Origin: an uncultured Hellea sp.
GTDB lineage: Bacteria; Pseudomonadota; Alphaproteobacteria; Caulobacterales; Maricaulaceae
Assembly (NCBI GenBank): GCA_938007935.1
Contig: CALLMD010000022.1
Coordinates: 30,301-94,300, forward strand
Direction: 5' to 3'
DNA length: 64,000 nt
Made by a program: the position numbers and the translations under genes. This document shows, piece after piece, positions 50,362-59,257 of this stretch; positions within the stretch are counted from its first letter, which is position 1; every line of letters starts with the position of its first letter. The notes below the pieces were generated by a model that had not been told where the DNA came from, made no database searches, and saw nothing but the letters and a program-made list of their open reading frames with translations.

Positions 50362-51561
50362 TCAGTTCGTTGCGACTATCAAGCACCCCGTGGATAATTT
50401 CGCAAGCGCTTTACAGGCGGATTGGGCGCGAGAAATACTTAATTTCTCATATCTTGCGCGGTAAAGCGTTTGGCCATTGCGACGCAAAGGCCTAATTTGC
50501 CCATCTTTTATGCCCGTAACACCTGCGACGGCATCAATCTGAGCTTGGGCTTCGTCTTTACGCAAAAATGCTCCAACTTGAATGCCCCAGCTCTCATCAC
50601 TCGCATTGTTGGCAAATTTGATAGTCTTATCACGCGCGCCAACAGTTATTGTCTTATTGTCCCGTCCGCGCAATCTTACGACATTGTTGATGGCGAGTTC
50701 TGGTTTTAATTGTTTGGGCAAGTCTTCGCGCACAACCGAAACAGGCGGTAAGGATTCCACAGGGGCGACGCCCAGGACTGAGAAGCTTCGCTCGACCAAA
50801 TCCTGCATATGTTGATTTCTGGATTTTCCACTAGCACCGCCAAGAACAACTGCGATGAGACGGCGACCCTCGCGCTGAGCTGATATGATGAGATTATAAC
50901 CACTCGCCCGCGTATAGCCTGTCTTGAAGCCGTCCACACCTTCTAGCCAATGTAATAACCCATTGGTGTTTTTATAACTTCGGTCATTATAGCTAAAATG
51001 GGTAAGCCCGAAATAGTGATAATAGCGGCGATGATTGTTTAATATATTGGAGGCAAGCTTTGCCATATCGCGCGCGCTGGATTGTTGATCAGGATGGGGC
51101 AGGCCATTTGCGGTTTTAAATGTTGTTTTCATCATACCCATAGAGCGCGCTTTTGCAGTCATTTGCTGCGCAAAAGCGGCCTCTGATCCTGCAAGTCTTT
51201 CAGCCAGAACAACAGCGGCGTCATTTGCGCTTTTGACAGCTAACGCTTTGATAAGGTTCTCGACCGTGATCGTCTGACCTGCTTTTAGACCCAGCTTGGA
51301 CGGCGGTGTTCTCGCGGCGACTTTTGAGACCCTTATCGGTTCTTTCAATTTAAGCGTTCCGGCATTTAAAGCATCAAATGTCAGATAAAGGGTCATGACT
51401 TTGGTCAGTGAGGCCGGATAGCGAAGCTCATCAATCTGGCGCGCATGAATAATCTCAAGTGTATCGGCATCAACAACGATAGAGGCATAGCGCCGTTCGG
51501 CCGCTAAAACAGGCACGGATAAGGCCCATAGAAGTAAAGATATGAGAACGACTCGCCACAT
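50362..51561 (-). CDS. D-alanyl-D-alanine carboxypeptidase with C-terminal SPOR domain
   Basis: A 399-residue protein with a signal peptide (cleavage near VLAAERR). The penicillin-binding motifs are S51-L-T-K54, S111-A-N113 and K213-T-G. A C-terminal SPOR-like domain (WGIQVGAFLRKDEAQAQI ... RARYEKLSISRAQ) binds denuded glycan at the division site. It trims the terminal D-Ala of peptidoglycan pentapeptides in the periplasm. It ends 10 bp before panC, but a shared transcript is uncertain. Confidence 0.92.
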   Translation of the reverse strand: MWRVVLISLLLWALSVPVLAAERRYASIVVDADTLEIIHARQIDELRYPASLTKVMTLYLTFDALNAGTLKLKEPIRVSKVAARTPPSKLGLKAGQTITVENLIKALAVKSANDAAVVLAERLAGSEAAFAQQMTAKARSMGMMKTTFKTANGLPHPDQQSSARDMAKLASNILNNHRRYYHYFGLTHFSYNDRSYKNTNGLLHWLEGVDGFKTGYTRASGYNLIISAQREGRRLIAVVLGGASGKSRNQHMQDLVERSFSVLGVAPVESLPPVSVVREDLPKQLKPELAINNVVRLRGRDNKTITVGARDKTIKFANNASDESWGIQVGAFLRKDEAQAQIDAVAGVTGIKDGQIRPLRRNGQTLYRARYEKLSISRAQSACKALAKLSTGCLIVATN

Positions 51562-51723
51562 AAAACGGGAATAGGGAGTTAAGCGTTTAGCAAAGGTTAA
51601 TAGCTGTTAAGAATTGCCAAAATTTCACATATGCTGGGATTTGCTCACAGGGAAATTGTATTTGGTGCAAATTGCGAAGCTCTAACCCTTTTCAAGGGGC
51701 TTATTAAGACCTAACTTAAGGTC

Positions 51724-52074
51724 ATGGAATCGCGACCGATAATAATGAACGGACCTGAAAAGGGCGGCGAGGGTGATACGCCAGAGCGCGGCGTTGCAAC
51801 AAAGGTGCGTCCAAAAACTAAGAAACCGTCTTTATATCGGGTCATTCTCATGAATGACGATTACACCCCAATGGAATTTGTTGTTTCTATTCTCATGGGA
51901 ATTTTCAAAAAAACACAAGAAGAAGCGACGAAAATCATGCTCAATGTCCATCAAAAAGGCGTGGGGACTTGCGGTATCTATACCTTTGAAATTGCCGAAA
52001 CTAAAGTCGCTCAAGTTATGGACGCGGCGAAACGCGCCCAGCATCCTCTCCAATGTACATTAGAGAAAACATAA
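51724..52074 (+). CDS. clpS: ATP-dependent Clp protease adaptor ClpS
   Basis: A 116-residue protein with a flexible N-terminal extension and the conserved core [20 protein letters not shown], then a ClpA-contact helix and [20 protein letters not shown]. It delivers substrates with destabilising N-terminal residues to ClpAP. An in-frame ATG at 51745 is also possible. It sits directly before clpA, the usual gene order. Confidence 0.95.
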   Translation: MESRPIIMNGPEKGGEGDTPERGVATKVRPKTKKPSLYRVILMNDDYTPMEFVVSILMGIFKKTQEEATKIMLNVHQKGVGTCGIYTFEIAETKVAQVMDAAKRAQHPLQCTLEKT

Positions 52075-52197
52075 ATGGAAAATATCTAATATTATGCCCA
52101 ATGCCAATTTTCACAGTTTTGTAATGAAAGAGACTGGCACACAGGCCTTGATATTGCCGTATATCTCCCCAAATTGGGTAGGCGAAAGGATAATATA

Positions 52198-54531
52198 ATG
52201 GCTTCATTTTCTCCGGTCCTCGAAGAGACAATCCACAGGGCGCTTACGCTCGCAAGTGATCGCAAGCATGAACTTGCCACACTTGAGCATCTGCTCTTGG
52301 CATTGCTGGACGATAAAGATGCTGCGGCTGTGATTACAGCTTGTGACGTCGATATTGCGCCGCTTCGCACAGATGTGACTCGTTATTTGGACGAAGATTT
52401 AGCCTCTCTTATTGTTGATGATTTTGAAGAGGCACGTCCGACCGCAGGTTTCCACCGTGTGATTCAGCGCGCCGTTATTCATGTGCAATCCTCTGGCCGT
52501 GAAGAAGTGACAGGCGCCAATGCTTTAGTCGCGCTCTTTGCGGAGCGTGAGAGCCATGCCGTTTACTTCCTGCAAGAGCGGGATATGACGCGTTATGATG
52601 CTGTCAATTATATCAGCCACGGTATTTCAAAATCGGGTGAAAGCTCTGTTTCCAAACCTATTCAAGGCACAGGTGAGGGTGAGGGCGGTGAACAGGCCTC
52701 TGCGCCTAAAGACCCGCTCAAAGAATATACTGTTAATCTGAACCAAAAAGCCAGAGATGGCGATATTGATCCGCTGATTGGCCGTAATGATGAGATTGAG
52801 CGTTGTATCATGGTGCTATCACGTCGCCGTAAAAATAATCCGCTCCTCGTGGGTGATCCTGGTGTGGGCAAGACCGCCATAGCCGAAGGTCTCGCGCGTC
52901 GAATTATCAATGATGAAGTGCCAGACGTCTTACAAGATTCGACAATATTCTCCCTCGATATGGGCGCGCTCTTGGCGGGCACGCGTTATAGAGGTGACTT
53001 TGAAGAACGTCTGAAATCTGTGATGAATAAACTTCAGGAAACGGATGGAGCCATTCTGTTTATTGACGAAATCCACACGATTATTGGCGCAGGCGCGACA
53101 TCTGGGGGCGCGATGGATGCCTCTAATCTGCTCAAGCCAGCTCTTCAATCTGGTAAGCTTCGCTGCATGGGCTCTACGACTTATAAGGAATATCGCCAGC
53201 ATTTTGAAAAAGACCGCGCCCTGTCGCGCCGTTTCCTAAAAATTGATGTTTCTGAGCCGACCTCAGAAGACGCTGTGAAAATCTTGATGGGGCTAAAGTC
53301 CTATTTCGAAGAATTTCACAAAGTTAAATATACCAATGAGGCCATTCAAGGCGCAGTTGATCTTGCGGTTCGACATATTACAGATCGCAAATTGCCCGAT
53401 AAAGCCATTGATATCATTGATGAGGCGGGCGCGCGCACAAAGCTTGTGACTGAGAAAAAACGTAAAAAGAAAATCGGTATCAAAGAGATTGAGGCCGTTG
53501 TGGCCAAGATTGCGCGTATTCCGCCGAAATCTATTTCGCGTGATGATGAAAAGGCGCTCAAATCTTTGCCTATGGACTTGCGCCGTGTTGTCTTCGGTCA
53601 AGACAAAGCCATCGACCAAGTTGCGGCAGCGGTTAAACTCGCGCGCGCAGGGCTGCGTGAGCCGAATAAACCGATTGGGTCTTATCTCTTTGCGGGGCCA
53701 ACAGGCGTGGGTAAAACCGAAGTCGCCAAGCAGCTCGCCATGACACAGGGCCTAGAGCTTCTACGCTTTGATATGAGTGAATATATGGAGCGCCATACGG
53801 TATCTCGCCTGATTGGCGCGCCTCCTGGCTATGTTGGCTATGATCAAGGCGGTCTTTTGACAGATGCAGTTAATCAAAACCCGCATAGCGTTCTCTTGCT
53901 TGATGAGATTGAAAAGGCTCATCCAGATATTTACAATATCCTCTTGCAAGTCATGGATAATGGCTTCTTGACGGACGCCAATGGCCGCAAGGTCGATTTC
54001 CGTAATGTTATTCTTATCATGACAACCAATGCAGGCGCCGCCGATGCCGCCAAGGCAGAAATCGGCTTTGGCCGCGGTATGAAAGATGATGAGCAAGCAG
54101 CCGCTATTAAGCGCCGCTTTACGCCAGAGTTTCGTAACCGCCTTGATGCGGTGGTGAGCTTTGCCGCTCTTTCACCCGAGGATATCGCCAAAGTTGTCGA
54201 TAAATTTGTTATTCAGCTTGAAGCGCAACTTGCTGACCGTAAGATTGAGTTTGAACTGTCTAAGGGTGCCAATGTCTGGCTGGCCAATAAAGGCTATGAC
54301 AAGCGTTACGGCGCGCGTCCGCTCTCGCGCACTATTCAGGAATATATCAAAAAGCCGCTCGCGGACGAGATATTATTCGGGAAGCTTAAATCAGGTGGTC
54401 TTGTCAAAGTCGGGGTTGATAGAAAGAAGGAAAACCTAACCTTCAAGATCGTTCCGCCGGCCAAGTTAAAAATCGAAGGCCGAAAAGGCGGGAAGGGACT
54501 CCCTGCGCCCAAGCCGACAGAAGACGCTTAA
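52198..54531 (+). CDS. clpA: ATP-dependent Clp protease ATP-binding subunit ClpA
   Basis: A 777-residue AAA+ unfoldase. The N-domain (about 1-145) receives ClpS. The first ATPase domain has Walker A GDPGVGKTAIAEG and the second has GPTGVGKTEVAKQ. The D2 pore loop is PPGYVGYDQGG, with the ClpP-docking region after it (the IGFG loop: KAEIGFGRG). It unfolds proteins and feeds them to ClpP. The ATG at 52198 follows an AAAGGA SD by 7 bp; an upstream ATG adds eight residues. A good terminator follows. Confidence 0.97.
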   Translation: MASFSPVLEETIHRALTLASDRKHELATLEHLLLALLDDKDAAAVITACDVDIAPLRTDVTRYLDEDLASLIVDDFEEARPTAGFHRVIQRAVIHVQSSGREEVTGANALVALFAERESHAVYFLQERDMTRYDAVNYISHGISKSGESSVSKPIQGTGEGEGGEQASAPKDPLKEYTVNLNQKARDGDIDPLIGRNDEIERCIMVLSRRRKNNPLLVGDPGVGKTAIAEGLARRIINDEVPDVLQDSTIFSLDMGALLAGTRYRGDFEERLKSVMNKLQETDGAILFIDEIHTIIGAGATSGGAMDASNLLKPALQSGKLRCMGSTTYKEYRQHFEKDRALSRRFLKIDVSEPTSEDAVKILMGLKSYFEEFHKVKYTNEAIQGAVDLAVRHITDRKLPDKAIDIIDEAGARTKLVTEKKRKKKIGIKEIEAVVAKIARIPPKSISRDDEKALKSLPMDLRRVVFGQDKAIDQVAAAVKLARAGLREPNKPIGSYLFAGPTGVGKTEVAKQLAMTQGLELLRFDMSEYMERHTVSRLIGAPPGYVGYDQGGLLTDAVNQNPHSVLLLDEIEKAHPDIYNILLQVMDNGFLTDANGRKVDFRNVILIMTTNAGAADAAKAEIGFGRGMKDDEQAAAIKRRFTPEFRNRLDAVVSFAALSPEDIAKVVDKFVIQLEAQLADRKIEFELSKGANVWLANKGYDKRYGARPLSRTIQEYIKKPLADEILFGKLKSGGLVKVGVDRKKENLTFKIVPPAKLKIEGRKGGKGLPAPKPTEDA

Positions 54532-54537
54532 ATTTTG

Positions 54538-54563
54538 AACCCGGCACAGATGCCGGGTTTTTT
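54538..54563 (+). terminator. Intrinsic terminator after clpA
   Basis: AACCCGGCA and TGCCGGGTT form a stem with a CAGA loop, followed by six T. It lies at the junction with the convergent MipA/OmpV gene. Confidence 0.9.
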
Positions 54564-55392
54564 AGAATTTTGAGAGGTCGAATTTCTTTGAAATAGATAA
54601 GGCGGCATAGATACCATCCGTTGCGCCGTCGCTTGCTCTTAAGATTGGGCTGTCTTTAACGTCACCTGTAAATTTCCGATAGGTCGCGATTAGGCTAATG
54701 GCATATTGGTCTTGAATCTCAATCCATGTCACGACATTGGCTGAATAGCCGTAAACTCCAGAGCCAATATCAAAGGCCCCAAGCTTTGAAGCTTCGCTTT
54801 GTACGCTGGTAACCCCAAAGAAATTTTGATTATGACTTTTATCGGCCCAACTAATCGTCGCGGAGGGTTGTATAGCAAAATTGCCTATGCGGTAAAATGT
54901 ACCAACAGAAGCATCAGCCGTAAAACCGTCATGACCATTAATAACGTCTTGCCCGGCATCTACTCTAAACCCCAAAGGGCCGAGTGTGCTTCTGACATAA
55001 CCGCCAATGGGTAAGCTGCCATTGATATCTTCAAAACCGGTAAGATTGGGACTGTCATCGCTATCGCGCCCGATTTGATAAGCAATTCTTGGGCCTGCTT
55101 GGAGGGACCATTTCCCTAGGCCTTCACCCGTTCCCGTATCAATGAGGCGGTAACTAAGCGCGGTACCAAAAAGATCGAATCCTTTGAAGTTATCGACGCT
55201 AAGATAAGGAAGCGCTCGGATGTCCTCATCTGCGGAGCCGAGATATTCAGATAAGATTACTGCGGAGACGCCCACATGGGCTGTATTGTCAGTTACCATG
55301 CGGTCATCAATATCTTGTGCGAATGCGTTACAAGAGACGGCGATAGTTGTTGCTATGAATGATAAGCTTTTGAGTGTGTTTAAATAAGTCAT
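54562..55392 (-). CDS. MipA/OmpV family outer-membrane protein
   Basis: A 276-residue protein with a signal peptide ending CNAFAQ. The mature part alternates short amphipathic strands (VGVSAVILSEYLGS, RIAYQIGRDSDDSPNL, GYVRSTLGPLGFRVDAGQDV) and ends with SKKFDLSKF, the last Phe typical of beta-barrels. MipA was named for binding a murein polymerase and a lytic transglycosylase, but most family members have no known function. It is convergent with clpA. Confidence 0.82.
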   Translation of the reverse strand: MTYLNTLKSLSFIATTIAVSCNAFAQDIDDRMVTDNTAHVGVSAVILSEYLGSADEDIRALPYLSVDNFKGFDLFGTALSYRLIDTGTGEGLGKWSLQAGPRIAYQIGRDSDDSPNLTGFEDINGSLPIGGYVRSTLGPLGFRVDAGQDVINGHDGFTADASVGTFYRIGNFAIQPSATISWADKSHNQNFFGVTSVQSEASKLGAFDIGSGVYGYSANVVTWIEIQDQYAISLIATYRKFTGDVKDSPILRASDGATDGIYAALSISKKFDLSKF

Positions 55393-55454
55393 GCGGCTCG
55401 CTATTATTTAACGAGATAACTTGCCAGTAACGTTCTAGGGAGAAAGACTTGAGA

Positions 55455-55934
55455 TTAGCTAATCAGGTTATCACAGGTGCTGATATCACCTTGGATGAGT
55501 GTTTTGGCTGTCCATGCATTGGGGTGAATAGGTTTGCCATTACGCATATTATTTAGCGCATAAGCATATTGGCAGGTGCCAGATTCGAAAATAGCAAAGC
55601 AATGTTTATGGCTGACTGATACGGGGCCTTCATCCTCATAGCTAAAGCAAACCGTGTCCCCATTCTCTATGAACCATCTGCCTTCTTGGGTGAACTCTCC
55701 TTCACGGTAATAGGTGGTTCCATCCGCGTAGAAGCTCTCCGTAAAGGCATTAGTGCCTGAACGCTCTCGCGGTCTTTTATAGATGCCGTCAATGGTTTGC
55801 CCATGATAGGAATCGAACAAGGTCTTGCCTGTCAAACGATCTAAATCAGGCAGTATTTGAGCGCTTGCCGAGAGGGATGCGCTAAAAAATACAAAGAGAA
55901 CAGGGATTTGCGCGAATATTTTAAGTGATGTCAT
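55455..55934 (-). CDS. Small secreted protein, unknown (tandem paralogue 3)
   Basis: A 159-residue protein with a signal peptide cut near SASAQ. The mature part shares with its two upstream neighbours a pattern of Phe/Tyr-Gly-Gln-Thr, Phe-x-Glu, Asp-Gly, Gly-x-Trp, a Cys-x-x-Tyr pair, Cys-Phe-x-x-Tyr/Phe, Cys-x-Tyr, and a final Thr-Ala-x-x-Leu-x-Gly block with Cys. The start overlaps the previous stop as ATGA. I recognise no family. The pattern suggests a small disulfide-bonded beta domain in the periplasm. Confidence 0.72.
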   Translation of the reverse strand: MTSLKIFAQIPVLFVFFSASLSASAQILPDLDRLTGKTLFDSYHGQTIDGIYKRPRERSGTNAFTESFYADGTTYYREGEFTQEGRWFIENGDTVCFSYEDEGPVSVSHKHCFAIFESGTCQYAYALNNMRNGKPIHPNAWTAKTLIQGDISTCDNLIS

Positions 55935-56398
55935 GAAAGCGCAGCTTCGCATTTTGGCGACTCGCCTTTGAGTGTACTTCGGGCGGTCCAGTAATCTCTA
56001 TCGAGCTCATCTTCATATTCAATCAGGTTGTCTGAGTAGAAGTAGTAACAATTCTCTACGCGGTAGACGCGAAAGCACCCGCCCGCCATGTGGTTGCTAT
56101 CATAAAGATAACATAGCTTATTTTTGATGACGCGCCATATACCTGTTTCGTTACCATCGCCTTCGGAATAGGTCACGCTGCCGTCCTTATCATGACGTTC
56201 TTCGTAAAATTTTGTGGGCTCGCCTTTGGGCGTAAAGTTATAGGCCCCGGCATGGGTTTGCCCAGAAAAATTTGCGCGCAGATCATCATCCATCATACGG
56301 TTGGCCTGCGGTCGAATATCCGTATTTTGACTTTGGGCCGCCGCAAAGTCAGGCGCGAAAACGAAGAAGGGGATAAGACTAAGACATACGCGGCGCAC
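55931..56398 (-). CDS. Small secreted protein, unknown (tandem paralogue 2)
   Basis: A 155-residue protein with a signal peptide cut near FAAAQ. It keeps the shared features: NFSGQTHAGAYNF, YEERHDKDGSV, GIWRVIKNKLCYLYD, GGCFRVYRVENCYYFY and WTARSTLKGESPKCE. The spacing of the four main Cys is the same as in paralogue 1. Its start overlaps the end of paralogue 1 by 20 bases. The function is unknown. Confidence 0.75.
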   Translation of the reverse strand: MRRVCLSLIPFFVFAPDFAAAQSQNTDIRPQANRMMDDDLRANFSGQTHAGAYNFTPKGEPTKFYEERHDKDGSVTYSEGDGNETGIWRVIKNKLCYLYDSNHMAGGCFRVYRVENCYYFYSDNLIEYEDELDRDYWTARSTLKGESPKCEAALS

Positions 56399-56840
56399 AA
56401 TCGGGTTCCTCCCCTTTAATCACACTACGTGCGGTGAAGCCTGCACGGCTAATGCCGCGCACAGATTTCTGGTAGTGGTAGTAGCAATTCCCGCGTTGAT
56501 AAATTTCGAAACAGGCAGGATTAAGATCGTCTGCATCATAAGTATAACAGATTTGCGTGTCCTTAATTGCCCAAGTCCCTGTATCTATGCGCGCGCCTTG
56601 TACATGCCGGATGCCGCCATCGGCGCGGGTTTCTTCTTCGAAAGAAAACGTATCCATATCCCGTCTTATGAAATTATAGGACCCACGATGAATTTGACCC
56701 TTAAAGGTCGCGTTGAGCTCACTTTCAGTCAGCGGCAAATCTTCACTAATGTCGGGCATATTCATTTGCGCGTTTGCGACTGACGCAGCCCATAAAGGCC
56801 CCATCATTCCAGCCGTAATAATGAGTCGAAGATAACGCAT
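56379..56840 (-). CDS. Small secreted protein, unknown (tandem paralogue 1)
   Basis: A 153-residue protein with a signal peptide cut near SVANAQ. The common pattern is visible as TFKGQIHRGSYNF, FEEETRADGGIRHVQGARID, TGTWAIKDTQICYTYD, ACFEIYQRGNCYYHYQ and FTARSVIKGEEPDC. It is first of three overlapping genes on the minus strand, so all three probably come from one transcript. No known domain is recognised. A role as periplasmic inhibitor or binding protein is speculation. Confidence 0.75.
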   Translation of the reverse strand: MRYLRLIITAGMMGPLWAASVANAQMNMPDISEDLPLTESELNATFKGQIHRGSYNFIRRDMDTFSFEEETRADGGIRHVQGARIDTGTWAIKDTQICYTYDADDLNPACFEIYQRGNCYYHYQKSVRGISRAGFTARSVIKGEEPDCAPRMS

Positions 56841-56887
56841 AGCTTATTTTAGCATGAAATCAGATATTTACTATGCTAGCTTGCAGT

Positions 56888-57208
56888 ATGACAGATAATA
56901 GCGAAACAAATGCGCCGGAAAAACGCCTTAGACGCGCCACGCGCTATCAAAAAGCGCAGGCCCGCCGTCAAAAGCAGCTTAGTTCGGATAGTAAATTTTA
57001 TGCGGCCATGTTTTCTATCATGTCTGTGCTAGCCTTATTAGTGGTTTTAGTTGGGGCAATTATGCTCGGCGGCGGCTCTGTTGATACAAGCGGTATGGCA
57101 GGTTTGGCTAAGCCATGGCTTGGGCCTTTCACATTGCTGGAAGTGATTGGTGTGAGCTTTGTCGCCTTAATTGCGGGCATGGTCTATTTACGGATGCGAA
57201 AACGCTAA
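56888..57208 (+). CDS. Small two-helix membrane protein, unknown
   Basis: A 106-residue protein from the ATG at 56888. A basic N-terminal region (RLRRATRYQKAQARRQKQ) probably sits in the cytoplasm, followed by two membrane helices (about 42-65 and 77-100) and a short basic tail. I recognise no family. It precedes asd by 79 bp on the same strand and may be on its own promoter. Confidence 0.6.
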   Translation: MTDNSETNAPEKRLRRATRYQKAQARRQKQLSSDSKFYAAMFSIMSVLALLVVLVGAIMLGGGSVDTSGMAGLAKPWLGPFTLLEVIGVSFVALIAGMVYLRMRKR

Positions 57209-57287
57209 TAAAGCTTGCCCTGCTAAGGCCTTTGCCCTAGATGGACACGCTATTTTTTGAGCAAGTTTTAACCTTCAGGAGGCTCTT

Positions 57288-58316
57288 ATGGGGTATCGTT
57301 TTGCAATCGTCGGCGCGACAGGCAATGTCGGGACGGAAATGCTCGAAATTTTATCCGAGTCAGATATTGAAGTTGATGAGGTTTTTGCCGTTGCTAGCCG
57401 CAAATCTGTTGGCCGCGTGGTGAGCTTTGGTGATCAAGACCTTAAATGCGTTGATCTTGAAACCTTTGATTTTTCCAAATGCGATATCGCTTTGATGAGC
57501 GCGGGCGGTGACGTGTCTAAAAAATGGTCGCCAAAAATTGCCGCGCAAGGGGCCGTTGTTATTGATAACTCTAGCGCGTTTCGTATGGACCCAGATGTTC
57601 CGCTTGTCGTCCCAGAGGTTAATGCGAACGCCGTTGACGAGATGAAAAAAAATATCATCGCCAATCCAAATTGCTCAACCATTCAAATGGTCGTCGCGCT
57701 TAAGCCGCTTCACGATCGCGCGAAAATCAAACGCGTCGTGGTCTCGACCTATCAGTCTGTCTCAGGCGGCGGTAAAAAGAATATGGACGAGCTTTGGGAG
57801 CAAACAAAATCTGTTTTCCATCCGCAAGATACATTCCCGCCTGTTAATTTTACCAAACAAATTGCTTTTAACGTTATCCCGCATATCGACGTTTTTATGG
57901 ATGGCGGCGACACCAAGGAAGAATGGAAGATGAAGGCCGAGACGATGAAAATTCTTGACCCTTCTGTGAAGGTTTCCGCGACTTGTGTACGTGTACCCAC
58001 ATTCGTTGGCCATGCCGAGAGCCTTAATATCGAGTTTGAAAATGAGCTTTCCGCTGATGAAGCACGCTCTATTTTACGTGAGTCACCGGGCTTGATGGTT
58101 GTCGATAAGCAAGAAGATGGCGGCTATGTCACACCGATTGAATGTGTCGGCGAATATGCAACATATGTCTCACGTATCCGAGAGGACAGTACGCAAGACA
58201 ATACGCTCAATATGTGGTGCGTATCTGATAACCTACGCAAAGGCGCGGCGCTCAACACAGTCCAAATCGCAGAAGTGATGATTAATCGCGGCTTTAAAGG
58301 ACAAAAGGCGGCTTAG
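57288..58316 (+). CDS. asd: Aspartate-semialdehyde dehydrogenase
   Basis: A 342-residue enzyme. The NADP-binding start is FAIVGATGNVGTEMLEIL, the active-site Cys is in ANPNCSTIQMV, and the SYQSVSG-type region reads STYQSVSGGGKKNMDE. The later Arg/His substrate residues lie in VRVPTFVGHAESLNIEF. It reduces aspartyl phosphate to the semialdehyde on the way to lysine, diaminopimelate, threonine and methionine. A strong SD (AGGAGG) precedes the ATG. It ends 4 bases into the convergent pseudogene. Confidence 0.96.
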   Translation: MGYRFAIVGATGNVGTEMLEILSESDIEVDEVFAVASRKSVGRVVSFGDQDLKCVDLETFDFSKCDIALMSAGGDVSKKWSPKIAAQGAVVIDNSSAFRMDPDVPLVVPEVNANAVDEMKKNIIANPNCSTIQMVVALKPLHDRAKIKRVVVSTYQSVSGGGKKNMDELWEQTKSVFHPQDTFPPVNFTKQIAFNVIPHIDVFMDGGDTKEEWKMKAETMKILDPSVKVSATCVRVPTFVGHAESLNIEFENELSADEARSILRESPGLMVVDKQEDGGYVTPIECVGEYATYVSRIREDSTQDNTLNMWCVSDNLRKGAALNTVQIAEVMINRGFKGQKAA

Positions 58317-58766
58317 AGCGCCTTATGCATGAATATGTTGAACGGGCTTTCTACATAATCTGCAAATACATCGCCAAGTTCAAATCCGTTTCGGGCATAA
58401 AGCTCAATAGCGGCGTAAAAACTTGGCCCTGTACCTGTTTCTAAAGATAACCGAGTATAGTGGCGGTTTTTTGAGACCGTAAAAATGTGTTTCAGTAGCG
58501 TCCGTCCAACACCTTTTCTTACAAAGTCAGAATGCGCGCGCATGGATTTAATCTCGCCCCAATACGGCGCTAATTCCTTAAGGGCTACGCAACCTGCTAC
58601 GCTCATTATCCCATAAAGACCAAAATGTAATATCTGGTTTGCGTAGGGCATCAAGATCAAGAGCAAAACTCGTTCCGGGCGGAGAGACATCTAGCATATC
58701 GCGCACATGATAAAGCAGCAGCTCAATCACTTGGGGATGTGTCAACTTATCTTCAATGATGTTCAT
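58313..58766 (-). pseudogene. GNAT-family N-acetyltransferase, frameshifted
   Basis: Two overlapping frames together match one acetyltransferase of the PANTHER/YsnE-like group. The first (start at 58766) gives MNIIEDKLTHPQVIELLL and ends prematurely after ITFWSLWDNE. The second frame continues with VAGCVALKELAPYWGEIKSM, the acetyl-CoA motif FVRKGVGRTLLKHIF, LSLETGTGPSFYAAIELYAR and FADYVESPFN. Removing one base near 58600 (the C of GAG-C-GTA) would join them in frame. It is either a disrupted gene or a sequencing error. Confidence 0.8.
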
Positions 58767-58794
58767 ATCTCACCAATAGCCGAACGCTCCGCAT

Positions 58795-58820
58795 AAAAAA
58801 AGCCGCCTCAAAGGGCGGCT
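58795..58820 (-). terminator. Intrinsic terminator of rpsU
   Basis: On the minus strand AGCCGCC-CTTTGA-GGCGGCT forms a 7-bp GC-rich stem and is followed by seven T. It lies 26 bp after the rpsU stop. Confidence 0.9.
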
Positions 58821-58845
58821 CATCATTTAAAGCTTCGACTTCGGT

Positions 58846-59082
58846 CTAACGGCGACGCGGCTTCTTCTTTGTCGGAATTAAGCCTTCGATTTGTGCGCGC
58901 TTACGGGCGAGCTTACGAACGCGGCGAACAGCTTCTGCTTTTTCGCGGACACGTTTCTCGGATGGCTTTTCAAAATGCTTACGGGCTTTCATTTCGCGAA
59001 GTATACCTTCGTTTTGAAGCTTTTTCTTCAGGGCGCGAAGGGCCTGATCGACATTGTTCTGACGGACGTAGATTTCAACCAT
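58846..59082 (-). CDS. rpsU: 30S ribosomal protein S21
   Basis: A 78-residue basic protein opening [20 protein letters not shown], with [20 protein letters not shown] and a C-terminal Lys/Arg-rich tail, as in alphaproteobacterial S21. S21 sits by the 3' end of 16S rRNA and helps initiation. The gene has its own promoter, a leader hairpin and an intrinsic terminator, so it is a single-gene unit. Confidence 0.95.
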   Translation of the reverse strand: MVEIYVRQNNVDQALRALKKKLQNEGILREMKARKHFEKPSEKRVREKAEAVRRVRKLARKRAQIEGLIPTKKKPRRR

Positions 59083-59115
59083 GTGGTTTCAACTCATTTC
59101 TAATTCAAAATTAAA

Positions 59116-59134
59116 GGCCTCTGAAACCGAGGCC
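59116..59134 (-). promoter_or_regulatory. Leader hairpin of rpsU, attenuator-like
   Basis: On the minus strand GGCCTC and GAGGCC pair around a 7-base loop, followed by TTTAATTTT. It lies about 35 bp before the rpsU ATG and just after the predicted promoter. It has the form of a weak terminator inside the leader; feedback or attenuation control is inferred. Confidence 0.5.
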
Positions 59135-59149
59135 CTTTGGAATGGGCGG

Positions 59150-59178
59150 TGTCTAGCGGCTCGAAACAGCTTCGTAAA
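59150..59178 (-). promoter_or_regulatory. Probable sigma-70-type promoter of rpsU
   Basis: On the minus strand a TTTACG -35 box and a TAGACA -10 box are separated by 17 bp. The boxes resemble those of the tRNA-Lys promoter (TTGACG, TAGATA) found in this window. Confidence 0.55.
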
Positions 59179-59257
59179 GCGTTGTTTGGCATAAAAACTG
59201 GCTAATTTGGCCTTTTTCACGCTAGATTTTGCCATTTCCCCCTATATATAGCCATTT

